From NCBI GenBank assembly GCA_002398485.1, contig DGYV01000017.1:1402-10588 (forward strand): DNA of 9,187 nt, in the 5' to 3' direction. The notes under the pieces are model-generated. The model was given only the letters and a program-made list of their open reading frames with translations, was not told the origin of the DNA and did no database searches. The position numbers were made by a program, and so were the translations under genes. Shown in pieces: positions 1 to 7,746 of the stretch (positions are counted from its first letter, which is position 1; every line of letters starts with the position of its first letter). Source of the stretch: Peptococcaceae bacterium UBA4997. Lineage in GTDB: Bacteria > Bacillota > Dehalobacteriia > UBA4068 > UBA4997.

Positions 1-24
1 AGCTTAAAAGGGGTGCTTTTAGCT
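1..24 (+). promoter_or_regulatory. Ribosome-binding site of thiE within a small inverted repeat
   Basis: The Shine-Dalgarno AGGGGTG (9-15) precedes the TTG start by eight bases and decides the choice of start. The same bases form an inverted repeat. TAAAAG (5-10) pairs with CTTTTA (16-21) around a GGGTG loop. If T5 is bulged instead, AGCT at 1-4 can pair with AGCT at 21-24, which would include the first base of the start codon. The pairing is seen directly. Any effect on translation is inference, since the stem is mostly A-U. Confidence 0.45.
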
Positions 25-653
25 TGTTGAAAGATGATTTGAAGCTTTACTTGGTTACCGATAGGAGCTGGCTTGGTAAAAACAGCCTTGCGGAACAGGT
101 AGAAGCCGCTATTATGGGCGGTGTTACCATGGTACAGCTTAGGGAAAAGGAATTGAGCACTGCGGAATTTATTAAGCTTGGTCAAGAGATAAAGCATGTT
201 TGCACCAAACATAAAATTCCTTTTATAATTAACGATGATTTGGAAGTCGCTTTGGCTCTGGATGCGGATGGTATACATATCGGCCAATCGGATATGGCGG
301 CGGAAACGGTGCGTAAAGCTATTGGTGCCAATAAAATATTGGGTGTTTCGGCTGTAACACTTGCACAGGCTATAGAAGCCCAAAAAGCAGGAGCAGACTA
401 TTTAGGTGTTGGAGCGGTTTTTCCCACAGGCAGTAAAGCGGATGCCGATTATGTAAGCTATGAAGAGTTGAAAAAAATCTGTAGCGAGGTTTCCTTGCCT
501 TGTGTTGCCATAGGCGGTATCAATAAGCAAAATCTGCACAAACTAAGCGGCAGTGGTATTTGCGGTATTGCTGTCATATCGGCTATTTTGGCGGCGAAAG
601 ATATAAAAAAAGCAAGCTTGGAGCTTGCTCAAAAACTGGAGGGGATCATATGA
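24..653 (+). CDS. thiE: Thiamine-phosphate synthase (ThiE)
   Basis: Cytoplasmic enzyme that joins HMP pyrophosphate to thiazole phosphate (THZ-P), giving thiamine monophosphate and PPi. The 209-residue protein is the usual length for a single-domain TIM-barrel ThiE. Motifs in order: LYLVTDR (8-14), QLREKE (38-43), the pyrophosphate/Mg region IINDD (68-72), DGIHIGQSD (82-90), GAVFPTGSK (130-138), the phosphate-binding AIGGI (162-166) and GIAVISAI (181-188). These match the family closely, so the call is secure. The start is a TTG at 24, eight bases after AGGGGTG (9-15). A second TTG at 27 would also fit and would shorten the protein by one residue. The stop overlaps the thiD start (ATGA, 650-653), which implies translational coupling. 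The gene is probably part of a longer thi operon beginning upstream of the window. Confidence 0.96.
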   Translation: MLKDDLKLYLVTDRSWLGKNSLAEQVEAAIMGGVTMVQLREKELSTAEFIKLGQEIKHVCTKHKIPFIINDDLEVALALDADGIHIGQSDMAAETVRKAIGANKILGVSAVTLAQAIEAQKAGADYLGVGAVFPTGSKADADYVSYEELKKICSEVSLPCVAIGGINKQNLHKLSGSGICGIAVISAILAAKDIKKASLELAQKLEGII

Positions 654-1429
654 AAACTGCTTTAACTGTTGCGGGTTCAGATTGTTCGGGCGGGGCAGGT
701 ATACAGGCAGATTTGAAAACCTTTACCGCGCATAAGGTTTACGGAATGAGTGTGATAACCGCCATTACTGCGCAAAATACCTATGGGGTTTATGGTGTGG
801 AAAATGTATCCCCTGAATTTGTAGAGGCGCAGTTCAAGGCAGTATTCAGTGATATTTTTCCCGAAGCTGTTAAAATAGGCATGGTTTCTTCTGTAGATTT
901 GGTTAAAATAATCAGTAAAGCCTTGCTTGAAAATAAGGCAAAAAATATTGTTCTGGACCCTGTAATGGTATCTACCAGTGGTTATAAGCTGATAAGCGAT
1001 AATGCTATAAATGCTTTAAAAGAAGAATTATTATCTGTTGCGGATATTATTACCCCTAATTTGCCTGAAGCAGAAGTACTTAGCAGTATAATTATACGGG
1101 ATAAATCGGATATGCTGAAAGCAGCTGAGGTTATAGCTAAACATACCACTGCTTATATTTTGATAAAAGGCGGGCATTCCGATTCAAATTGTGATGATAT
1201 GCTTTATCATAATGGTGAAGTTGTTTGGTTTAAGGGGAAAAGGATAAATACTAAAAATACCCATGGTACAGGCTGTACTTTATCTTCAGCTATTGCCGCA
1301 AGTTTAGCACTGGGTAAGAGTATGACCCAAGCTGTTGAAGCGGCTAAGGCTTATGTAAGCGGAGCTATTGCCGCAAACCCGGGTTTAGGTAAGGGCAATG
1401 GTCCTATTGATCATTGTTTTGATTTATAG
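650..1429 (+). CDS. thiD: Hydroxymethylpyrimidine / phosphomethylpyrimidine kinase (ThiD)
   Basis: Ribokinase-fold cytoplasmic kinase that phosphorylates HMP to HMP-P and then to HMP-PP, the pyrimidine donor for ThiE. The ATG at 650 gives 259 residues, a normal ThiD length. It is preferred over an in-frame upstream ATG at 560, which lies deep inside thiE, because GGAGGGG (638-644) sits five bases before 650 and the protein then begins with the family N-terminus MKTALTVAGSD. Visible motifs: AGSDCSGGAGIQADLKTF (8-25, substrate pocket), LDPVMVSTSG in the middle, TPNLPEAEVL, and the anion hole and catalytic cysteine in NTHGTGC (203-209, C209). The C-terminus ends with the usual GxGPxxH-like GNGPIDH. 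The four-base overlap with thiE supports one operon. It could also serve HMP salvage. No sign of damage. Confidence 0.96.
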   Translation: MKTALTVAGSDCSGGAGIQADLKTFTAHKVYGMSVITAITAQNTYGVYGVENVSPEFVEAQFKAVFSDIFPEAVKIGMVSSVDLVKIISKALLENKAKNIVLDPVMVSTSGYKLISDNAINALKEELLSVADIITPNLPEAEVLSSIIIRDKSDMLKAAEVIAKHTTAYILIKGGHSDSNCDDMLYHNGEVVWFKGKRINTKNTHGTGCTLSSAIAASLALGKSMTQAVEAAKAYVSGAIAANPGLGKGNGPIDHCFDL

Positions 1430-1441
1430 TTACGTTTTTGT

Positions 1442-1471
1442 TTGCTAAAACATTGGCCAATATGTTAAAAT
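1442..1471 (+). promoter_or_regulatory. Candidate sigma-70-type promoter before the membrane-protein pair
   Basis: TTGCTA (1442-1447) and TAAAAT (1466-1471) are separated by 18 bases and match the -35 and -10 consensus at four and five of six positions. They lie about 45 bases before the start of the first membrane-protein gene. Such matches arise easily in AT-rich DNA. The case rests on position and spacing only. It would give the pair its own transcript, separate from thiED. Confidence 0.3.
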
Positions 1472-1490
1472 TATAAGCATATGATAACAT
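1449..1490 (+). repeat. Overlapping dyad symmetries upstream of the membrane-protein pair
   Basis: A perfect 10-bp palindrome ATTGGCCAAT (1452-1461) is embedded in AACAT (1449-1453) ... ATGTT (1462-1466). ATGTTA (1462-1467) is matched again by TAACAT (1485-1490). The dyads overlap the candidate -10 hexamer, the arrangement expected of an operator. No known regulator consensus is recognised, and AT-rich DNA readily yields short repeats, so the role is speculative. Confidence 0.3.
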
Positions 1491-1515
1491 CAATTTATAG
1501 AGGACGGTGCAATTT

Positions 1516-1941
1516 ATGACCAGTGATATAAAGCCCGTAAGCGGTATCAGGTCTGCGGCCAATGTACTTACTTTGATAGGCGCTATTTTGCAAACCATTA
1601 TTTGTGCGTTTATAATTATTGTTACTGTAGGTATTGGTTCTATTGTTGCCATTCCTTTGATAATATTGGCTTGGGTTACTTATAATAAAACTAAAAATTT
1701 TATAAAAGGCTGGAATATTTACGGCATAGTACAGTCTATTTGTTTTTGTGATATGGTAGGTTTATCAGGCTATATTTTGGCATTGGTGGACTTAAGCAAT
1801 ATTGAGCGTGAAAAAATACTTGTGCAAAAAGATGAAGCTTTTATCGATGTAAAAACAAATCCTTTACAGGAGGAATTAAACCAAGTAAACGCTGAAATTG
1901 CAATGCTAAAACATGACCTGAATAAAGAGGGGAGCAAATAA
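1516..1941 (+). CDS. Small three-segment membrane protein with heptad-repeat tail (paralogue 1), function unknown
   Basis: I do not recognise the family firmly. A DUF4064-like small membrane protein is possible but unproven. The ATG at 1516 gives 141 residues and lies 11 bases after AGAGGA (1499-1504). A GTG at 1507 would sit only two bases from that site and is less likely. Hydrophobic segments lie at about 15-38, 40-56 and 68-92, with only a tight Gly/Ser turn between the first two. A lysine-rich loop (YNKTKNFIK, about 56-64) lies before the third segment and is probably cytoplasmic. The tail has a regular heptad pattern (L117, L121, V124, I128, L131, L135), which suggests a short coiled coil. 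The motif GWNIYGIVQ ... GYILALVD recurs in the next gene. The gene runs almost directly into its paralogue, so the two are surely co-transcribed. There is no signal-peptide cleavage motif. Confidence 0.85.
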   Translation: MTSDIKPVSGIRSAANVLTLIGAILQTIICAFIIIVTVGIGSIVAIPLIILAWVTYNKTKNFIKGWNIYGIVQSICFCDMVGLSGYILALVDLSNIEREKILVQKDEAFIDVKTNPLQEELNQVNAEIAMLKHDLNKEGSK

Positions 1942-1943
1942 TA

Positions 1944-2579
1944 ATGGTTGATACGAATAGAACCTCCATGAAAAAGGCAGCCGATATTTTAATATTGATC
2001 GGTACGATTTTGGTTACATTGACTACCGTTTTTAGTGTTATTTTTGTGGTTTTTTTATTTGCTGCCGAATATTACGGTTATGGCGGTCCTTACTTATATT
2101 ATTATGATTATGTTTTTTATAGTTGGGTGCCTTTTGTTATCATAGCTTTTTTGTGTTTTCTTGTTATAACTGTTTTTCTGGTTTTTAGCTGGGTAGCTTA
2201 TGCTAAAACCGTAAAAAACAGTAAGGGCTGGGCAATATACGGTTTAGTTCAGGCCATTTTATCGGGAGGAGTAGTTTCTATAGTTGGTTATGTTTTGGCT
2301 ATAGTAGATTTTAACAGTAACCCAGAACCAATGCTTGTAACTGCAGAAGCTAAAGAAAGCATTGAACTTAACGCTAAGTTAGCTGCTGCTAAGGCTGAAC
2401 TTGCCGCCTTAAGGGCAGCAAAATCTTTTAAAGAATCGCAACAAAGCCAAAATATGGCACCACAGGCGGTAAATCTTGCTGCAATCGGGCAGGAAACAGA
2501 AGCTGATGTTGTGGCATCACCTGAAGCTCCTTTAGCAGAAGAAGCTATAATTGCGGAAGAGGCTAAACAGGCGGAATAA
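1944..2579 (+). CDS. Small membrane protein with Tyr-rich loop and Ala/Glu-rich coiled tail (paralogue 2), function unknown
   Basis: A 211-residue paralogue of the preceding gene. Both share AA(N/D)-[VI]-L-x-LIG-x-IL near the N-terminus and KGW-x-IYG-x-VQ ... GY-x-LA-x-VD around the last membrane segment. Hydrophobic segments lie at about 14-40, 62-86 and 97-122. Between the first two, where paralogue 1 has only a short turn, is a loop holding nine tyrosines in residues 43-61. The positive KTVKNSK (88-94) marks the second loop as probably cytoplasmic, which puts the Tyr-rich loop outside. The tail shows heptads (L142, L146, A149, L153, L156) followed by a probably disordered Ala/Gln/Glu-rich end (161-211). 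The start is supported by GAGGGGAG (1927-1934), nine bases upstream inside the end of paralogue 1. Only two bases separate the genes. The function is not inferable from sequence alone. Confidence 0.87.
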   Translation: MVDTNRTSMKKAADILILIGTILVTLTTVFSVIFVVFLFAAEYYGYGGPYLYYYDYVFYSWVPFVIIAFLCFLVITVFLVFSWVAYAKTVKNSKGWAIYGLVQAILSGGVVSIVGYVLAIVDFNSNPEPMLVTAEAKESIELNAKLAAAKAELAALRAAKSFKESQQSQNMAPQAVNLAAIGQETEADVVASPEAPLAEEAIIAEEAKQAE

Positions 2580-2603
2580 ATTAATATTTAAGTTTTATAA
2601 GCA

Positions 2604-2630
2604 AAAAGGCGCTGCATAACAGTGCCTTTT
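2604..2630 (+). terminator. Intrinsic terminator after the membrane-protein pair
   Basis: AAAAGGCGCTG (2604-2614) pairs with CAGTGCCTTTT (2620-2630) around a CATAA loop. The 11-bp stem has one G-U wobble. It starts about 25 bases after the paralogue 2 stop. The U-run is short (TTTT, then GATATTTT), so strength is uncertain. The A-run on the left arm could let it act on the other strand too. It separates the upstream unit from the uvr operon. Confidence 0.75.
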
Positions 2631-2740
2631 GATATTTTAAATAATTTACGAAAGCTTATCTGTTATTTTATTTTAAAATATTATTCTTGTTTATACGGAG
2701 CATTTTTTATTTTCATATCAGTGCCAAAATAAGTAAACTC

Positions 2741-2769
2741 TTTTAGTATGATAGATTTTTTGGTATAAT
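2741..2769 (+). promoter_or_regulatory. Extended -10 promoter of the uvrBAC operon
   Basis: A perfect TATAAT (2764-2769) is preceded by TG one base upstream (2761-2762), which makes an extended -10 element. The -35 region at 17-bp spacing, TTTTAG (2741-2746), is weak, as is common when the extended element is present. Transcription would begin near 2776, leaving a leader of about 26 bases before uvrB. I see no LexA box (neither GAAC-N4-GTTC nor CTGT-N8-ACAG type) in or near it. Confidence 0.7.
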
Positions 2770-2801
2770 AATATTTTAGAAGTACTGGTAGGAGGGGAAT
2801 T

Positions 2802-4775
2802 ATGGGTATTTTTAAGCTGCATTCTAATTATGAACTTAAGGGCGATCAACCCCAAGCCGTGGAATGCTTGGTCAACGGCTTAAATCAAGGCTTTAAGCAC
2901 CAAACCTTGTTGGGTGTTACGGGTTCTGGCAAAACCTTTACCATGGCTAACGTAATAGAAAAGGTGGAGCGACCAACCTTGGTTATTGCCCATAATAAAA
3001 CCTTGGCTGCCCAATTATATGGTGAATTCAAGGAGTTTTTTCCTGATAACGCTGTTGAGTATTTTGTCAGTTATTATGATTATTATCAGCCCGAAGCCTA
3101 TATACCCCGTACGGATACTTATATAGCGAAAGATTCCGCAATAAACGAGGAAATAGAAAAGTTGCGCCATGCTGCTACAGCTGCGCTTCTAGAAAGGCGG
3201 GACGTAATAATAGTAGCCAGCGTTTCCGCAATTTACGGTTTGGGTTCGCCTGAAGAATATAAGGAAATGGCTGTGCACCTTGCGGTAGGGCAAACCATCG
3301 ATAGGGATGATATGCTTAGGTTATTGGTAGAAATGCAATACAGTCGTAATGAAATTGATTTTCACCGTGGTACTTTCCGTGCCAAAGGTGATGTTGTGGA
3401 AATAATTCCTGCGGGTGAAAGCGAAAAAGCTTTAAGGATAGAATTTTTTGGTGATGAAGTTGAAAGGATAGCAGAAATAAACACGCTTACAGGCGAGATT
3501 TTGGCTTTCCGTAAAAATACAAGTATTTTTCCTGCCAGCCACTATGTAACAGCAGCTGAAAGCAGGTTTAAGGCTATGGCTTTAATAAGGCAGGAATTGC
3601 AGGAAAGGCTAGCTTTGTTTTATAAGGAAAACAAGCTTTTGGAAGCACAGCGCCTGGAACAGCGTACTAATTTTGATTTGGAAATGCTGGAGGAGATAGG
3701 TTACTGCCAGGGTATTGAAAACTATTCCCGTCATTTGGCAGGCCGTGGTGAGGGTGATCCTCCTTATACGCTTTTTGACTTTTTCCCCAAGGATTTTCTT
3801 TTAATGATAGATGAATCACACGTTACTATACCGCAAATAAGGGGCATGTATGAAGGGGACCGCTCCCGTAAAAATTCTTTGGTGGAATATGGTTTTAGGC
3901 TGCCTTCGGCACTGGATAACCGCCCTTTGCGCTTTTTTGAATATGAACAACGTATAAACCAGGTGGTTTATGTTTCCGCAACCCCCGGTGATTATGAGGA
4001 AGAACACCAAAAAAATATAGCAGAGCAGGTAGTGCGTCCTACAGGGTTGTTGGATCCGCCTATTGAGATTCGGCCAGTGGAAGGACAAATAGATGATCTT
4101 TTAGCGGAACTGCATAAAACCATAGCAGCAGGCTACAGAGTTTTGGTTACCACTTTGACAAAAAGGATGGCAGAGGACTTAACCGATTATCTTAAGGAAG
4201 CCGGTATAAAGGTACGGTATTTGCATTCAGATATAAAAACGCTTGAGCGTATGGCAATAGTACGTGATTTGCGCATAGGCGAATTTGATGTGTTGGTGGG
4301 CATAAACTTGCTTCGTGAAGGGTTGGACTTGCCGGAAGTGGCATTGGTGGCTATTTTGGATGCTGATAAAGAAGGTTTTTTGCGTTCCAAGCGTTCGCTT
4401 ATTCAAATTATAGGTAGAGCAGCCAGGAATGCTGAAGGCAGAGTAATAATGTATGCGGATAAAATTACTCCTTCCATGCATGGTGCCATAAATGAAACCA
4501 ACCGCCGCCGTGTTAAGCAGTTAGCTTATAATGAGGAGCATGGCATAGTTCCCCAAACAGTTCAAAAGGATATAAGAGATTTAATCTCCACTGTACTGCC
4601 CGTATCTGAAAAAACTGCTTCCAAACCTATAGGAAAGATGACCAAAAAAGAGCGTGATAAGCTGTTAAAGAATTTGGAAAAAGAAATGCGGGAAGCGGCT
4701 CGCAAGCTGGAATTTGAGGAAGCAGCCCGCTTACGTGATTTAATTATGGAAGTAAAAACTGAAAACAAATATTAA
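2802..4775 (+). CDS. uvrB: Excinuclease ABC subunit B (UvrB), lesion-verifying helicase
   Basis: Core of nucleotide excision repair. It is loaded on DNA by UvrA, probes the strand for bulky lesions with weak ATP-driven helicase activity, then recruits UvrC. The 657 residues match normal UvrB length. Seen in order: Walker A GVTGSGKT (38-45); the beta-hairpin inserted between DNA strands, [12 protein letters not shown] (91-102); Walker B-type DESH (337-340); helicase motif [10 protein letters not shown] (535-542); and a C-terminal UVR motif (about 615-652, containing [11 protein letters not shown]) that contacts UvrC. No motif is missing. The start is fixed by AGGAGG (2790-2795), six bases upstream. 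It is the first gene of a uvrB-uvrA-uvrC operon, 46 bases before uvrA with no terminator between. Confidence 0.98.
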   Translation: MGIFKLHSNYELKGDQPQAVECLVNGLNQGFKHQTLLGVTGSGKTFTMANVIEKVERPTLVIAHNKTLAAQLYGEFKEFFPDNAVEYFVSYYDYYQPEAYIPRTDTYIAKDSAINEEIEKLRHAATAALLERRDVIIVASVSAIYGLGSPEEYKEMAVHLAVGQTIDRDDMLRLLVEMQYSRNEIDFHRGTFRAKGDVVEIIPAGESEKALRIEFFGDEVERIAEINTLTGEILAFRKNTSIFPASHYVTAAESRFKAMALIRQELQERLALFYKENKLLEAQRLEQRTNFDLEMLEEIGYCQGIENYSRHLAGRGEGDPPYTLFDFFPKDFLLMIDESHVTIPQIRGMYEGDRSRKNSLVEYGFRLPSALDNRPLRFFEYEQRINQVVYVSATPGDYEEEHQKNIAEQVVRPTGLLDPPIEIRPVEGQIDDLLAELHKTIAAGYRVLVTTLTKRMAEDLTDYLKEAGIKVRYLHSDIKTLERMAIVRDLRIGEFDVLVGINLLREGLDLPEVALVAILDADKEGFLRSKRSLIQIIGRAARNAEGRVIMYADKITPSMHGAINETNRRRVKQLAYNEEHGIVPQTVQKDIRDLISTVLPVSEKTASKPIGKMTKKERDKLLKNLEKEMREAARKLEFEEAARLRDLIMEVKTENKY

Positions 4776-4821
4776 AAGAATGGTTAATTAAGAAATCAGG
4801 AAAGTGAGAAGGTGAAAATAT

Positions 4822-7719
4822 ATGTCTAAGAACCATATTATAGTAAAAGGCGCGCGCCAACATAATCTGCAAAATATAGATGTAAAAATACCAAGGGATA
4901 AGCTGGTGGTGATTACGGGGCTTTCTGGCTCGGGTAAATCTTCGCTTGCTTTTGATACTATTTATGCGGAAGGACAGCGGCGCTATGTAGAATCGTTATC
5001 GGCTTATGCCCGTCAATTTTTGGGGCAAATGGACAAGCCCGATGTGGATTATATAGAGGGCTTGAGCCCGGCTATTTCCATAGATCAAAAAACAACCAGC
5101 CATAATCCCCGTTCCACAGTTGGTACGGTAACAGAAATACACGATTATTTAAGGCTGTTATTCGCCCGTATCGGCAGGCCGCACTGTCCCAAATGCGGTA
5201 AACCTATAAGCAAGCAAACCGTTGACCAAATAGTAGATAAGCTGTTGCTTTACCCTAATGGTACCAAAATGCAAATACTGTCTCCTTTAGTGCGTGGGCG
5301 TAAAGGTGAATATACCAAGCTTTTCAGGGATACCAAGGCGGAAGGTTATTTGCGTGTGAGTGTTGACGGAGAAATTTACAGCCTGGATGATAATATAATT
5401 TTGGATAAACAAAAAAAGCATAATATAGAAGTAGTGGTAGACCGTTTGATAATGCGGGATGGCATAGGCAAACGTTTGGCAGATTCTTTGGAAACCGCTT
5501 TAGCTATGAGCGGTGGCTGGGTAAGTATTTTACTTGAGCATATTGTTGAAGAAAATGATGAATCTCTTAGGAATGAGGAAGAAAAACAGCTGCTAAAGCA
5601 GGAGCTTCTTTCTTTTAATCAAAATTTTGCCTGTTCGGAATGTAATATAAGCATTGAGGAATTGACCCCAAGGATGTTTTCTTTTAATAATCCTTATGGT
5701 GCTTGCCCTACCTGTGCAGGTTTAGGTTTTACCATGAAAATAGATCCAGAGTTACTTTTGCCTAAAAAAGAGCTTTCTCTGAATGGTGGCGGCTTGGCAG
5801 CTTGGAACAGTACCAGTCAGGGTTGGTATTTCCGTTATGTGGAGGCTTTGGCCGAAAAATATGGTTTTTCTATGGATGTGCCAATAAAGGACTTGTCCAA
5901 GCAAGCATTGGATTATATCCTTTATGGTTCAGGTGATGATGTTCTTACCATGGAATACGAGGATAGCTATGGCCATCATCAGGTACACCGTGGTACCTGG
6001 GAAGGTGTTGTGAATAATTTTGAAAGGCGTTACAGGGAAACCACATCTGGTTTTATACGCAGCGAAATAGAACGTTTCATGTCTGTAAAGCCCTGCCCTG
6101 ATTGCAATGGTGACAGGCTGAAACCCGAAAGTTTGGCAGTAACAATAGCGGATAAGAATATAGCGGAGCTAAGCAAGCTTACTATTTTAGGTGCCCAGGA
6201 ATTTTTTGATAAATTAGTGCTTACGGAAAGAGAAGATCGCATAGCCCAGCAAATTTTAAAAGAAATTAAAGAAAGGCTCAACTTCCTTGTTAACGTTGGT
6301 TTGGATTATTTGAGCTTGTCTCGAGCATCTGGAACTCTTTCAGGCGGAGAAGCTCAGCGTATACGTTTGGCTACCCAAATAGGTTCTTCCTTAATGGGTG
6401 TGCTTTATATTTTGGATGAGCCGAGCATTGGTTTGCACCAAAGGGATAACGCCCAGTTGATAGCTACCTTAAAAAGGCTTAGAGATTTGGGCAATACGGT
6501 ACTTGTGGTGGAACATGATGAAGAAACCATGTTGGAAGCCGATTATATAATCGATATAGGCCCGGGAGCGGGTGTGCATGGCGGCCGCTTGGTGGCCAGC
6601 GGTACTCCTGCCGAGCTTATGGGTAATGAAAATTCTGTTACCGCCGCTTATTTGAGCGGCAGGAAAAGCATAGAAATTCCGCCTGAACGGCGTAAGCCTA
6701 ATGGCAAATGGATAGTGCTTAAAGGTGCGGAAATCAATAATTTGAAAAATATTGATGTGGCCTTCCCCCTGGGGGTATTTACCTGTGTTACAGGGGTTTC
6801 GGGTTCAGGTAAAAGCAGTTTGGTAAACGAGGTTTTGTATAAAGTACTGGCGCACGAGCTTAACGGTGCCCGTGATACCAGTAAGGCTTACACTTCTATT
6901 GAAGGCTTGGAGTATTTGGAAAAGGTAATTGAAATAGACCAAAGCCCTATCGGCAGGACACCACGTTCTAACCCTGCTACTTATACGGGTGTTTTTAGCT
7001 TGATTCGGGAACTTTTCGCTCAAAGTCCTGATGCCAAAATGCGTGGCTATAAACCAGGCCGCTTTAGCTTTAATGTTGCGGGAGGGCGTTGCGAGGCTTG
7101 TCAGGGTGATGGCATAATCAAAATAGAAATGCATTTTTTGCCTGATGTTTATGTGCCTTGTGAGGTATGCAAGGGTAAACGTTATAACAGGGAAACCTTG
7201 GATATTTATTATAAGGGTAAAAATATTGCTGATGTATTGGCTATGACAGTGGATGAAGCAGCCGATTTTTTTACCAATATACCTAGGATATATAAAAAAT
7301 TAAAGGTTTTACAGGATGTTGGTTTGGGTTATATTAAGCTAGGGCAATCTGCTACTACTCTTTCGGGGGGTGAGGCTCAGCGTGTTAAACTGGCTACTGA
7401 ATTATCACGCCGCAGTGACGGACGTAGCATGTATATCTTGGACGAGCCTACTACAGGCCTGCACGTTGCAGATATTAAAAAACTTTTGCAAGTTTTGAAC
7501 AGGCTAGTAGATTCAGGTAATACAGTTTTGGTGATAGAGCATAATCTGGATGTGATAAAATCGGCCGATTATATCATCGATTTAGGGCCTGAAGGCGGCA
7601 ACCGCGGTGGTGAAGTGATTTTTACGGGTACACCCGAGGAAATAGCCAAATACTCCAAAAGCTATACAGGGCAGTTTGTTGATAAAATACTTTTAAGAGA
7701 TAAAAACAGGCAGCAATAA
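4822..7719 (+). CDS. uvrA: Excinuclease ABC subunit A (UvrA), damage-sensing ABC ATPase
   Basis: Dimeric ABC-type ATPase that scans DNA for distortion and delivers UvrB to the lesion. The 965 residues contain two complete ABC cassettes. The first has Walker [10 protein letters not shown] (33-41), signature LSGGEAQR (506-513) and Walker [10 protein letters not shown] (530-538). The second has Walker [10 protein letters not shown] (658-666), signature LSGGEAQR (847-854) and ILDEPTTGL (872-880). Each cassette carries a four-cysteine zinc module: C271, C274, C295 and C298 in the first, and C757, C760, C780 and C783 in the second. An additional CPKC near residue 133 lies in the UvrB-binding region, as in the family. 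These features distinguish UvrA from ordinary transporters, and there are no membrane segments. The start follows AAGGTGA (4809-4815). Expected to be co-transcribed with uvrB and uvrC. Confidence 0.98.
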   Translation: MSKNHIIVKGARQHNLQNIDVKIPRDKLVVITGLSGSGKSSLAFDTIYAEGQRRYVESLSAYARQFLGQMDKPDVDYIEGLSPAISIDQKTTSHNPRSTVGTVTEIHDYLRLLFARIGRPHCPKCGKPISKQTVDQIVDKLLLYPNGTKMQILSPLVRGRKGEYTKLFRDTKAEGYLRVSVDGEIYSLDDNIILDKQKKHNIEVVVDRLIMRDGIGKRLADSLETALAMSGGWVSILLEHIVEENDESLRNEEEKQLLKQELLSFNQNFACSECNISIEELTPRMFSFNNPYGACPTCAGLGFTMKIDPELLLPKKELSLNGGGLAAWNSTSQGWYFRYVEALAEKYGFSMDVPIKDLSKQALDYILYGSGDDVLTMEYEDSYGHHQVHRGTWEGVVNNFERRYRETTSGFIRSEIERFMSVKPCPDCNGDRLKPESLAVTIADKNIAELSKLTILGAQEFFDKLVLTEREDRIAQQILKEIKERLNFLVNVGLDYLSLSRASGTLSGGEAQRIRLATQIGSSLMGVLYILDEPSIGLHQRDNAQLIATLKRLRDLGNTVLVVEHDEETMLEADYIIDIGPGAGVHGGRLVASGTPAELMGNENSVTAAYLSGRKSIEIPPERRKPNGKWIVLKGAEINNLKNIDVAFPLGVFTCVTGVSGSGKSSLVNEVLYKVLAHELNGARDTSKAYTSIEGLEYLEKVIEIDQSPIGRTPRSNPATYTGVFSLIRELFAQSPDAKMRGYKPGRFSFNVAGGRCEACQGDGIIKIEMHFLPDVYVPCEVCKGKRYNRETLDIYYKGKNIADVLAMTVDEAADFFTNIPRIYKKLKVLQDVGLGYIKLGQSATTLSGGEAQRVKLATELSRRSDGRSMYILDEPTTGLHVADIKKLLQVLNRLVDSGNTVLVIEHNLDVIKSADYIIDLGPEGGNRGGEVIFTGTPEEIAKYSKSYTGQFVDKILLRDKNRQQ

Positions 7720-7746
7720 GCAATTTTGCTTGAAAGAAGGTGGAAT

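Noticed and set aside
1..23. TPP riboswitch before thiE
   Set aside because: The window begins just before the gene. No riboswitch core is present in the bases available.
1..30. Tail of an upstream gene (stop at 5-7 or 28-30 in the other two frames)
   Set aside because: Too few codons are present to identify a protein or choose the frame.
560..649. N-terminal extension of thiD from an ATG at 560
   Set aside because: It lies within thiE in another frame, lacks ThiD homology, and the ATG at 650 has a strong Shine-Dalgarno and the family N-terminus.
1507..1515. GTG start at 1507 for paralogue 1
   Set aside because: It is only two bases from the AGAGGA ribosome-binding site. The ATG at 1516 is better placed.
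1404..1652. Minus-strand ORF of 82 codons
   Set aside because: It overlaps the thiD end and paralogue 1 on the opposite strand, and looks like an antisense shadow of the hydrophobic coding sequence.
2669..2680. TATTTTAAAATA palindrome upstream of uvrB
   Set aside because: It is pure A/T in an A/T-rich gap, expected by chance and with no matching regulator known to me.
3816..4768. Four minus-strand ORFs inside uvrB
   Set aside because: They lie fully antisense to a well-conserved gene, with compositions typical of reverse-frame shadows.
6030..7134. Two minus-strand ORFs inside uvrA
   Set aside because: They are antisense to conserved UvrA motifs, and no recognisable protein is encoded.
7718..7731. 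AAGCA/TGCTT hairpin after the uvrA stop as a terminator
   Set aside because: The stem is only five base pairs, mostly A-T, with no U-run, and uvrC follows directly.
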